A stretch of DNA of 5,412 nucleotides from Arthrobacter sp. (GTDB taxonomy: Bacteria > Actinomycetota > Actinomycetes > Actinomycetales > Micrococcaceae): NCBI GenBank assembly GCA_025464545.1, contig JAODMA010000143.1:1-5412 (forward strand). Direction: 5' to 3'. The position numbers and the translations under genes are program-made. Position 1 is the stretch's first letter, and each line of letters starts with the position of its first letter. Shown one piece after another: positions 1-5,308 of the stretch. The notes under the pieces were generated by a model that had not been told where the DNA came from, did no database searches, and saw only the letters and a program-made list of their open reading frames with translations.

Positions 1-916
1 GGGCGCCGGAGGCTTTGACGTTGATCATGGTCTGGCCGATCATCGCGCAGCCGCCCATGCCGCCGAAGAAGCCGGTCACTACGTTCGCCACGCCCTGGCC
101 CCAGGCCTCCCGGGTCTTGGAGGAACGCGTGTCCGTGATGTCGTCGACCAGCTTTGCCGTCATGAGCGATTCGAGCAGGCCCACGCAGGCCATAGCCAGG
201 GCGAACGGAAAAATGACCTGCAGCATCTCCAGCGTGAACGGGACGTTCGGCACGAACAGGGTCGGCAAGGATTCCGGCAGCGCTCCCTTGTCACCTACGG
301 TAGGGACGGCGACGACGGCCAGCACCGTGATGAGGGTCAGGACCACGATCGCGACAAGCGGCGCGGGGATAGCCACAGTGAGCTTCGGCAGCCCGAAGAC
401 GATCAGCAGTCCCAGTGCCGTGAGCGGGTAAACCAGCCAAGGGACGCCGATCAGCTCGGGGACCTGGGAAAGAAACACCAGGATCGCCAGGGCGTTAACG
501 AAGCCGACCATGACCGAACGCGGGATGAAGCGCATCAGCTTCGCCACTCCGGTGAGCCCCAAAACGACCTGCAAGATGCCGGCAAGCATCACCGCGGCCA
601 CGAGGTAGTCCAGCCCGTGGGACTTGACCAGCGGTGCGATCACGAGCGCGACGGCGCCGGTGGCGGCGGAAATCATCGCTGGACGGCCGCCGACGAAGGC
701 GATCGTGACAGCCATCGTGAAGGAGGCGAAGAGCCCGATCCGCGGGTCCACGCCGGCGATGATCGAGAAGGCGATCGCCTCCGGGATCAGCGCGAGTGCG
801 ACGACGAGACCGCCGAGGACCTCGGTCTTCAGCCGGCGCGGGGACAGCAAAGTGCCCCGGACCGACTGAAGCTGCTCGGGGGTGAGGGCGGCGGGAGGGC
901 TGGCGGTCGTGGCCAT
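1..916 (-). CDS. SulP-family inorganic anion transporter, N-terminal part (runs off left edge)
   Basis: Reading leftward from the ATG at 916-914 gives 305 codons with no stop before the window edge. The protein is strongly hydrophobic with several membrane spans. Residues 35-66 contain the first SulP signature region ([17 protein letters not shown] followed by [10 protein letters not shown]). Residues 282-305 contain [19 protein letters not shown], a conserved SulP segment. Family members move sulfate, bicarbonate or dicarboxylates, usually with sodium or protons; the substrate cannot be read from this fragment. Full-length bacterial members are about 480-570 residues and often end in a cytoplasmic STAS domain, so the C-terminal spans and any STAS domain lie outside the window. 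The start is fixed by an in-frame TGA at 931-929, only 12 bases upstream, and by a GGAG ribosome site at 926-923. The gene is divergent from the BASS transporter. Sure of the family, not of the substrate. Confidence 0.93.
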   Translation of the reverse strand, partial: MATTASPPAALTPEQLQSVRGTLLSPRRLKTEVLGGLVVALALIPEAIAFSIIAGVDPRIGLFASFTMAVTIAFVGGRPAMISAATGAVALVIAPLVKSHGLDYLVAAVMLAGILQVVLGLTGVAKLMRFIPRSVMVGFVNALAILVFLSQVPELIGVPWLVYPLTALGLLIVFGLPKLTVAIPAPLVAIVVLTLITVLAVVAVPTVGDKGALPESLPTLFVPNVPFTLEMLQVIFPFALAMACVGLLESLMTAKLVDDITDTRSSKTREAWGQGVANVVTGFFGGMGGCAMIGQTMINVKASGA

Positions 917-917
917 T

Positions 918-1003
918 GCAGGCTCCGTTCAGGCTCGGTTGAGACGCAGCACCGCGCCAGAAGGGGTATCCGGATAGCAAGGGGCACCGGCCGGAGCGGC
1001 TGC
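918..1003 (-). promoter_or_regulatory. Possible stem sequestering the sulP ribosome site
   Basis: In the sulP leader RNA the segment GCAG-CC-GCTCCG (1003-992) can pair with CGGAGC-CTGC (927-918). This makes ten base pairs with a two-base bulge, and the second arm contains the sulP GGAG ribosome site and ends two bases before the start codon. If formed, the stem would limit sulP translation. Tandem cysteine codons of a possible leader frame lie between the arms. GC-rich DNA gives such pairings by chance quite often, so this is structural potential only. Confidence 0.3.
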
Positions 1004-1022
1004 AGCTCGCCCTGCGCCTTAG

Positions 1023-1028
1023 ATTCTA
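1023..1028 (-). promoter_or_regulatory. Candidate -10 element for sulP
   Basis: TAGAAT on the minus strand matches the -10 consensus TATAAT at five of six positions and has the TANNNT form common in actinobacteria. It would start a transcript near 1016, giving a leader of about 100 bases. No good -35 hexamer is visible 16-18 bases upstream. A start here would exclude the AGGAGGT/ATG pair further upstream. Confidence 0.3.
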
Positions 1029-1062
1029 CCGCGAGGCTCGTGGGCCCGCTTGGCCCCTCGCC

Positions 1063-1092
1063 CTGGCACGCGGTTAAGACGTCTGACATATT
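1063..1092 (+). promoter_or_regulatory. Weak candidate promoter for the BASS transporter
   Basis: CTGGCA (1063-1068) and CATATT (1087-1092) each match the -35 and -10 consensus at four of six positions, with an 18-base spacer. The predicted transcript would begin near 1099, about 50 bases before the ATG of the transporter. This is one of the few less GC-rich spots in the divergent region. The assignment is tentative. Confidence 0.25.
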
Positions 1093-1149
1093 GCGACACC
1101 TCCTGGTCACGAATTGGCTCCCGCGCCGCCGCAATGCCACCATGCTTGG

Positions 1150-2157
1150 ATGCTTGAGGCAACCAAATCACCACAGTCCGCCCCGGAGACCCGCGCTGCC
1201 GCGGCCCCGGTCAATCCCGCCCTTGCCGCCGAGGCCAAGATCGCCCGGATCGCGGTCACCGTCTTCCCGCTGCTGGTCATGGTCGCAGGGGTCGCCGGCT
1301 ACCTGCTGCCCGATGCCTTCAAGCCGCTCGGCCCCAGCGTGCCGTACCTGCTGGGCATCATAATGTTCTGCATGGGCCTGACCCTGACCCCGCCGGACTT
1401 CGCCTCCGTGGCCAAGCGCCCCTGGGCTGTGGTCCTCGGGATCGTGGCGCACTACGTCATCATGCCCGGCGCCGGTTGGCTGATCGCCGTCGCCCTGGAC
1501 CTGCCACCGGAACTGGCGGTCGGCCTGATCCTGGTCGGCTGCGCACCCTCGGGCACCGCGTCCAATGTGATGGCGTTCCTGGCCAAGGGCGACGTGGCCC
1601 TTTCGGTGGCCGTCGCCTCCGTCTCCACCTTGATCGCCCCGATTGTGACGCCGCTGCTGGTGCTGTTCCTTGCCGGGTCCTACCTGCAGATCGATGCCGC
1701 CGCCATGGTCCAGGACATCGTCAAGACCGTCCTGCTGCCGGTGATCGCCGGACTACTGGCCCGCCTGTTCCTCAAGAAGCTCGTAGCGAAGGTGTTGCCC
1801 GTCCTGCCGTGGGCCTCCGCCGTCGTTATTTCGTTGATCGTGGCGGTAGTGGTGGCCGGGAGCGCCGGCAAGATCGTCGCTGCCGGGGGCATCGTGTTCC
1901 TCGCGGTGGTGCTGCACAACGGCTTCGGCCTGGGCCTGGGGTACCTGGCGGGCAAGCTGGGGCGCCTGGATGACAAGGCACGCCGGGCGCTGGCCTTCGA
2001 GGTCGGCATGCAGAATTCGGGCCTGGCCGCCACGCTGGCTACGGCGCACTTCAGCCCGCTGACCGCGCTGCCCTCGGCGGTGTTCTCGGTCTGGCACAAC
2101 ATCTCCGGCGCGATCGTCGCCGCCTGGCTGGCGCGGCGTCCGCTGCGCGACGCCTAG
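1150..2157 (+). CDS. BASS-family (bile acid:sodium symporter-like) transporter
   Basis: This complete 335-residue inner-membrane carrier has about ten hydrophobic spans after a soluble N-terminus of roughly 33 residues rich in Ala and Pro. Family hallmarks are GLTLTPPDF (residues 76-84), GCAPSGTASN (130-139), GDVALSV (147-153), VLHNGFG and EVGMQNSG (284-291), followed by FSVWHNISG. By eye it is close to the Neisseria meningitidis ASBT structure protein, sharing long stretches such as the EVGMQNSGLAA region. Known bacterial relatives carry bile acids, pantoate/pantothenate or other organic anions with sodium; the natural substrate here is unknown. Two residues matching sodium ligands in that structure differ (see findings). 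Start: ATG 1150 is preferred, but TTG 1114 in the same frame would add 12 residues, an in-frame TGA at 1084 limits extension, and neither start has a clear ribosome site. The gene is convergent with the LacI-type gene. Confidence 0.95.
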   Translation: MLEATKSPQSAPETRAAAAPVNPALAAEAKIARIAVTVFPLLVMVAGVAGYLLPDAFKPLGPSVPYLLGIIMFCMGLTLTPPDFASVAKRPWAVVLGIVAHYVIMPGAGWLIAVALDLPPELAVGLILVGCAPSGTASNVMAFLAKGDVALSVAVASVSTLIAPIVTPLLVLFLAGSYLQIDAAAMVQDIVKTVLLPVIAGLLARLFLKKLVAKVLPVLPWASAVVISLIVAVVVAGSAGKIVAAGGIVFLAVVLHNGFGLGLGYLAGKLGRLDDKARRALAFEVGMQNSGLAATLATAHFSPLTALPSAVFSVWHNISGAIVAAWLARRPLRDA

Positions 2158-2200
2158 GGGTTCTGAGCTCAGGCGCCCAGGCGGTCAGGCTCCACGCAAA

Positions 2201-2773
2201 TCAGCCGCGCAGGCGGCGGGCCAGGGTGGCGACTGCCTGCTCGAAAAGGGCGCCGGCCCCGTCCGGGCTTCGTGTTCCCGGCGGCAGCACGTCGACGCCG
2301 TCCGTGTCCAGGGTGTCCGAGAAGACCAGCTGCGCCACTCCCCGTGCGGCGAGTTCGGCCATGGTCTCGAGGTCGCCTCGGCTCCGGTCCGCCGGAACGG
2401 AGCCGAGGATGACGCCGTCGGCCCCGCCGGAAAGCATGAACGCCCGCCAGCTTTCACCCACGAGAATGACCGGCTGGTAACCATAGCGCAGGAGGATCCC
2501 TGCCGCCGCGGTGGCCAGCGCCCGGTCCCAGGCATCGTCGAGGTCCATGACGGCCACAGCAACGAGGTCCGTCCGCCCGCGGCGCATCCCCCGGGCGGCC
2601 CGGTTCGGGACGTAGCCGAGTTCCCGGGCCGCGGCGTGGACGCGGTCCTGCGTGGGCCGGCTGATCCGGGTGGTTCCGCCCAGCCGCCCGGAGAGCACGT
2701 ACGAGACAGTGGTCAGGGACACCCCTGCCGCCTCCGCCACGTCTCGTATGGTGGGCGTGGATCCATACCGCAC
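2201..2773 (-). CDS. Short LacI-type transcriptional regulator (190 residues)
   Basis: Residues 7-66 form a clear LacI DNA-binding domain: TIRDVAEAAGVS, recognition helix STTVSYVL-like at 19-27, then RELGYVPNRAARGMRRGRTD with the hinge region near 57-67. The usual hinge leucine that wedges the minor groove appears to be Met63. Residues 69-190 match the first half of the periplasmic-binding-like effector fold, with strands LVAVAV, QPVILVG, GADGVILG and AQLVFSD, ending in a helix (GALFEQAVATLARRL). Ordinary LacI proteins are about 330-350 residues, so the second lobe is missing, and no continuation is visible downstream. The start is GTG 2773, supported by GGGAG (2784-2780) six bases upstream. 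The gene is convergent with the BASS gene and divergent from the TPP enzyme. It may be a genuine short subfamily or a truncated gene; targets and ligand are unknown. Confidence 0.87.
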   Translation of the reverse strand: MRYGSTPTIRDVAEAAGVSLTTVSYVLSGRLGGTTRISRPTQDRVHAAARELGYVPNRAARGMRRGRTDLVAVAVMDLDDAWDRALATAAAGILLRYGYQPVILVGESWRAFMLSGGADGVILGSVPADRSRGDLETMAELAARGVAQLVFSDTLDTDGVDVLPPGTRSPDGAGALFEQAVATLARRLRG

Positions 2774-2784
2774 TGTTTGCTCCC

Positions 2785-2796
2785 GGGGACTTCCCC
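2785..2796. repeat. Inverted repeat beside the lacI-type ribosome site
   Basis: GGGGA-CT-TCCCC is a perfect 5-bp inverted repeat with a two-base centre. It abuts the GGGAG ribosome site of the lacI-type gene (2784-2780). LacI-family proteins bind short palindromes and often control their own genes, so this could be an operator. It lacks the central CG seen in classical LacI-family operators, and no second copy was found in the window. Confidence 0.3.
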
Positions 2797-2814
2797 GCCA
2801 CGAAACCCTGGCGG
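2795..2814. repeat. Inverted repeat in the lacI-type leader
   Basis: CCGCCA (2795-2800) and TGGCGG (2809-2814) are perfect 6-bp arms around an 8-base loop. They lie 22-41 bases upstream of the GTG start and touch the neighbouring GGGGA-CT-TCCCC repeat. The element could be an operator half-site pair or an RNA hairpin in the leader. Confidence 0.3.
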
Positions 2815-2842
2815 TCCTGAAAATTGCGTTCCGGGTTGAACC

Positions 2843-2991
2843 TTAGCGGGTGGGGCTCCCGTCCGAGCCCTGGTGGAGGTTTTTGGTGAACGCGAGCGGA
2901 CCGAAGGTTTCAGGGTCGGCGGACAGTTGAACTGCGGCTCGTAGCCGGCGCTGAGGTACAGGTGCTTTGCCTCGGGCAGCGGCTTCCACGG
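2843..2991 (-). pseudogene. Remnant of a GNAT-like acetyltransferase C-terminus, frameshifted
   Basis: Reading leftward, one frame gives LPEAKHLYLSAGYEPQFN (from 2979 to about 2926). The next frame continues with LSADPETFGPLAFTKNL and ends at TAA 2845-2843. Restoring a single base near 2925 (codon xTG between AAC and TCC) joins the two into one continuous segment. The LYLSAGYEPQF pattern followed by a PLxFTK ending resembles the C-terminus of some GNAT-type N-acetyltransferases, though only from memory and over a short length. No start, acetyl-CoA-binding loop or upstream domain is present, and the frame degenerates beyond about 2991. The order of events and the original length cannot be told. 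Confidence 0.4.
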
Positions 2992-3183
2992 CGCGAAGGC
3001 CCGGCAACTGGCGGACCAGTGGCGCGCGGAGGCCAAGGAAAAGGGCCTCTCCATCCACCAGTTCGTCTCCGCGAAGACGACCCGCGGCGACTCCACCTCG
3101 CGGCGCCGGTCCGCTCCCGCACCCCACCGCGGATCAATCCGCACATCCGGCTGCAGCTGACCGTCTGGGAGCAGCTCCGCTAG
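2960..3183 (+). pseudogene. Unrecognised coding-like scrap with a frame switch
   Basis: The plus strand carries a stretch with protein-like composition, GAKARQLADQWRAEAKEKGL, continuing SIHQFVSAKTTRGDS (about 2991-3095), with the alternating charge of an amphipathic helix. That frame has no start codon: it is closed upstream by TAG and later runs into TGA. Another frame then gives RINPHIRLQLTVWEQLR and ends with TAG at 3181-3183. The two halves could be one gene broken by an indel around 3095-3120. I do not recognise the family. Its beginning overlaps the minus-strand remnant, so at least one of the two is not coding. Confidence 0.25.
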
Positions 3184-3218
3184 CCGGTTCCTCCGGCACG
3201 CGGGACGGGGCGCAGCCC

Positions 3219-3247
3219 TCGACACGTTGCGGGGGCGCCGCTAGGTT
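3219..3247 (+). promoter_or_regulatory. Candidate promoter for the TPP enzyme
   Basis: TCGACA (3219-3224) matches the -35 consensus TTGACA at five of six positions. It is followed after exactly 17 bases by TAGGTT (3242-3247), a TANNNT-type -10. Transcription would begin near 3254, leaving a leader of about 40 bases before the ATG at 3294. Position, spacing and the absence of a closer upstream gene make it plausible as a housekeeping-type promoter. Confidence 0.5.
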
Positions 3248-3293
3248 GTGGAGGGAACGGAACAACCCCGCAGTCCCGGAACTGGAGGCACCC

Positions 3294-5078
3294 ATGGCCG
3301 AACGAGTTGTCGCTGATGTAATCGTCGATCGGCTGAAATCCTGGGGCGTGGACCGTGTCTTCGGCTACAGCGGCGACGGCATCAACGGCTTCATGGGCGC
3401 CCTGCGCCGCGCCAGAGCGGACATCGAGTTCGTGCAGGCGCGGCACGAGGAGACTGCCGCTTTCATGGCCGTGGGACACGCCAAGTACACGGGCCGGGTC
3501 GGCGTCGTGACCTCCACCCAGGGCCCCGGCGCCGTCCACCTCCTCAACGGACTCTATGACGCCAAGCTCGACGGCGTGCCGGTGGTCGCGATCGTGGGGC
3601 AGCAGACGCGCAGCGTGCTGGGCTCGGCCTACATGCAGGAAATCGACCTCGCGACCCTGTTCAAGGACGTCGCCGCCCAGTTCGCCCAGCAGGTGAGCGC
3701 CCCGGAACAGCTCCCCATGGTGCTGGACCGGGCCTTCCGGACAGCCCTCGCCACCCGCTCCCCCTGCGTGGTGATCGTCCCCCACGACATCCAGTCCGCC
3801 CCCGCCCCGGAGCTGGCACAGGAACACGGAATCGTGGTCACCGCGCCGCGTTGGGGCAGCGCGGTAGCCGTCCCCCGCGAGGAGGACCTGGACGCCGCCG
3901 CGGAAATCCTCAACGCGGGCGAGAAGGTGGCGCTGCTGGTGGGGCAGGGCGCCCGGAACGCCAGAGACGAAGTCGTGGCCATCGCCGAGAAACTCGGCGC
4001 CGGGATCGCGACCAGCCTGCTCGGTAAACCCTACGTGGACGAGACGCTGCCCTTCGCGGCCGGAACCATGGGACATCTGGGCAGCACGGCGAGCGCACAC
4101 CTCCTGGGCAACTGCGACACCCTGCTCATCGTCGGATCCAACGATCCCTGGACCGAGTTCTACCCGCCTCCCGGCGCGGCCCGGGCCGTCCAGATCGACC
4201 TCGACGAGCGCAAGATCGGCAACCGGTACCCGGTGGAGGCCGGCCTGCCGGGCGATGCCGCACGCACCCTCACCGCGCTGATGGGACGTCTCCGCCAACG
4301 GGGTCCCGCACCATGGCGGGAGGACGTCGAAAGCGAAGTACGCAGCTGGCACCGGCTCCGCAGCGAGCGGGCCGCAGTTCCGGCTCGGCCGGTTAATCCC
4401 GAACGGGTCGTTCGTGAGCTCAACGGGCGGCTCCCGGACAACGCCATGGTGAGCGTCGACGTCGGCAGTTGCGTGTACTGGTATGCCCGGCAGCTGGTGC
4501 TTCCGCCGGGCGTTCCGGCGCACCTGTCCGGGACGCTGGCGAGCATGGGTTGCTCCATCCCCTACGGGCTGGCCGCGAAGCTTGCCCACCCGGACCGGCC
4601 GCTCGTGGCGCTGTCCGGTGACGGCGGGATGCAGATGGCCGGCGTCGCGGAACTGATCACCGTTGCCCATCGCTGGCGCGACTGGCAGGATGCGCGCTTT
4701 GTGGTCTGCGTCTTCAACAACCGCGACCTGGCCGAGGTGACGTGGGAGCAACGCGAGACGGAGAGCGAACCGAGGTTCCGGGACAGCCAGGAACTGCCCG
4801 ACTTCCCCTTCGCGGGCTACGGCGAGCTGCTCGGCCTGACCGGTATCAGGGTTGAAGCTCCGGAGCAGCTCGCCGACGCCTGGGAACGTGCCTTTGCAGC
4901 GGACCGGCCGGTGGTGCTTGAGGTCATGACCGACCCGGATGTCCCGCTGCTGCCACCGTTCCCCGCGGGCGGCGAGAAAGCCGAGAACATGCGGATCGCC
5001 CTCGCCGCCGAAGGCGAGGACGGCCGCGGAGCTTCCCGGCTGCTGGAGATTTACGCCGCCCAGGAAGAGAAGCAGTAG
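3294..5078 (+). CDS. Thiamine-diphosphate enzyme, pyruvate oxidase (PoxB)-like
   Basis: This complete 594-residue protein has the three-domain order of the pyruvate oxidase/acetolactate synthase family. The N-terminal PYR domain (about 4-180) has GYSGDGINGF (24-33), the cofactor-activating glutamate E52 in RHEETAAFMA, and GPGAVHLLNGLYD (77-89), which matches E. coli PoxB closely. The middle Rossmann-like domain (about 199-333), which binds FAD in oxidases, follows. The C-terminal PP domain has the diphosphate/metal motif GDGGMQ (442-447) and N475-N476. Family enzymes decarboxylate pyruvate and pass electrons to quinone or oxygen, or form acetolactate; this enzyme's acceptor is unproven. PoxB itself is a peripheral membrane enzyme with a C-terminal lipid-binding tail; here the tail is present but acidic. 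The start is set by GGAGG (3284-3288) five bases before ATG; the frame stays open upstream but is non-coding there. It is probably transcribed alone. Confidence 0.96.
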   Translation: MAERVVADVIVDRLKSWGVDRVFGYSGDGINGFMGALRRARADIEFVQARHEETAAFMAVGHAKYTGRVGVVTSTQGPGAVHLLNGLYDAKLDGVPVVAIVGQQTRSVLGSAYMQEIDLATLFKDVAAQFAQQVSAPEQLPMVLDRAFRTALATRSPCVVIVPHDIQSAPAPELAQEHGIVVTAPRWGSAVAVPREEDLDAAAEILNAGEKVALLVGQGARNARDEVVAIAEKLGAGIATSLLGKPYVDETLPFAAGTMGHLGSTASAHLLGNCDTLLIVGSNDPWTEFYPPPGAARAVQIDLDERKIGNRYPVEAGLPGDAARTLTALMGRLRQRGPAPWREDVESEVRSWHRLRSERAAVPARPVNPERVVRELNGRLPDNAMVSVDVGSCVYWYARQLVLPPGVPAHLSGTLASMGCSIPYGLAAKLAHPDRPLVALSGDGGMQMAGVAELITVAHRWRDWQDARFVVCVFNNRDLAEVTWEQRETESEPRFRDSQELPDFPFAGYGELLGLTGIRVEAPEQLADAWERAFAADRPVVLEVMTDPDVPLLPPFPAGGEKAENMRIALAAEGEDGRGASRLLEIYAAQEEKQ

Positions 5079-5212
5079 GGCTGCTTCGTGGGCAGGCCGG
5101 CCGGGTGAGCTCGGACTTCGCGACCGTCTCGAAATAAGGGGATGCCGGAGGTCACGGCGCTTCATGAGAGCACCGCGGAGATGAACCGTCGGGGCTCAGT
5201 GTTACCTGGGGT

Positions 5213-5235
5213 TTCCCAGCGTGACGCGCTGGGAA
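5213..5235. terminator. Perfect 9-bp hairpin, possible terminator
   Basis: TTCCCAGCG (5213-5221) and CGCTGGGAA (5227-5235) form a perfect 9-bp stem with a 5-base loop, 135 bases after the TPP enzyme stop and about 75 before the next start. There is no U-rich tract on either side, so it is not a classical intrinsic terminator. Actinobacterial terminators often lack the U tract. It could equally be an operator for the downstream gene. Confidence 0.45.
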
Positions 5236-5256
5236 GGAAATCTGCGCCGCAAGGCA

Positions 5257-5280
5257 TTACTGACCTAGCCTGCTAAGTAA
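5257..5280. promoter_or_regulatory. AT-rich inverted repeat upstream of the right-edge gene
   Basis: TTACT (5257-5261) and AGTAA (5276-5280) are inverted arms 14 bases apart. They enclose a second small inverted repeat, TAGC-CT-GCTA (5266-5275). The block stands out as locally AT-rich, includes the -10-like TAGCCT (5266-5271), and lies 29-52 bases before the TTG start. The arrangement fits a promoter overlapped by a dimeric regulator's operator. No convincing -35 hexamer is visible. Confidence 0.4.
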
Positions 5281-5308
5281 GCCCACGGAACACAGGAGGT
5301 GTGGGACT

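Larger units (their letters stand above)
829..1089 (-). other. Possible upstream reading frame overlapping the sulP start
   Basis: On the minus strand a near-perfect Shine-Dalgarno, AGGAGGT (1104-1098), sits 8 bases before an ATG (1089-1087). The frame continues for 86 codons, passes through the sulP leader and overlaps the first 29 codons of sulP in another frame, ending with TGA at 831-829. It has tandem cysteine codons (951-946) 29 bases before the sulP ATG and a second Cys-Cys pair near its end. The predicted product resembles no family I know, and the part inside sulP looks like an out-of-frame shadow. The case rests on the strong ribosome site and on the known use of cysteine-rich leader peptides in front of sulfur genes in actinobacteria. 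It may be chance. Confidence 0.2.
2774..3293. other. 520-bp region without an intact gene
   Basis: Between the lacI-type start and the TPP enzyme start there is no open frame that looks like a complete gene. The stretch contains the lacI leader with two inverted repeats (2785-2814), a probable frameshifted protein C-terminus on the minus strand (2843-2991), a coding-like scrap on the plus strand (about 2960-3183) and a promoter (3219-3247). It reads as decayed sequence between two regulatory ends. Frames that cross it on both strands have atypical, Pro/Arg-rich translations and are treated as non-coding. Confidence 0.6.

Noticed and set aside
495..980. Minus-strand frame of 161 codons overlapping sulP
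   Set aside because: It is an out-of-frame shadow of the SulP gene with Arg/His/Gly-rich translation and no ribosome site.
617..1363. Plus-strand frame of 248 codons across the divergent promoter region
   Set aside because: It runs antisense through sulP, through the intergenic region and into the BASS gene out of frame, and looks compositional only.
2158..2200. A possible bidirectional terminator between the convergent BASS and lacI-type genes
   Set aside because: CTGAGCTCAG (2163-2172) is a perfect palindrome but leaves no loop, and the other pairings (such as CGCC-CA-GGCG) are too short for a credible terminator hairpin.
2810..2840. A classical LacI-family operator upstream of the regulator gene (around GAAAATTGCGTTC)
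   Set aside because: Only the outer three bases on each side are symmetrical, and the central bases do not match.
2967..3293. An N-terminal extension of 109 residues for the TPP enzyme
   Set aside because: The extension is Pro/Arg/Ala-rich and unlike the family, crosses the candidate promoter, and the ATG at 3294 has a good ribosome site and gives the usual family start.
3180..5165. A 661-codon open frame on the minus strand opposite the TPP enzyme gene
   Set aside because: It lies antisense to an unmistakable enzyme gene, its translation is rich in His, Gly, Arg and Ala with no domain pattern, and long antisense frames are expected in GC-rich coding DNA.
5079..5210. A short ATG frame near 5164 with GGAGG upstream
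   Set aside because: It encodes only six residues and the purine-rich site is about 12 bases away, too far to be convincing.
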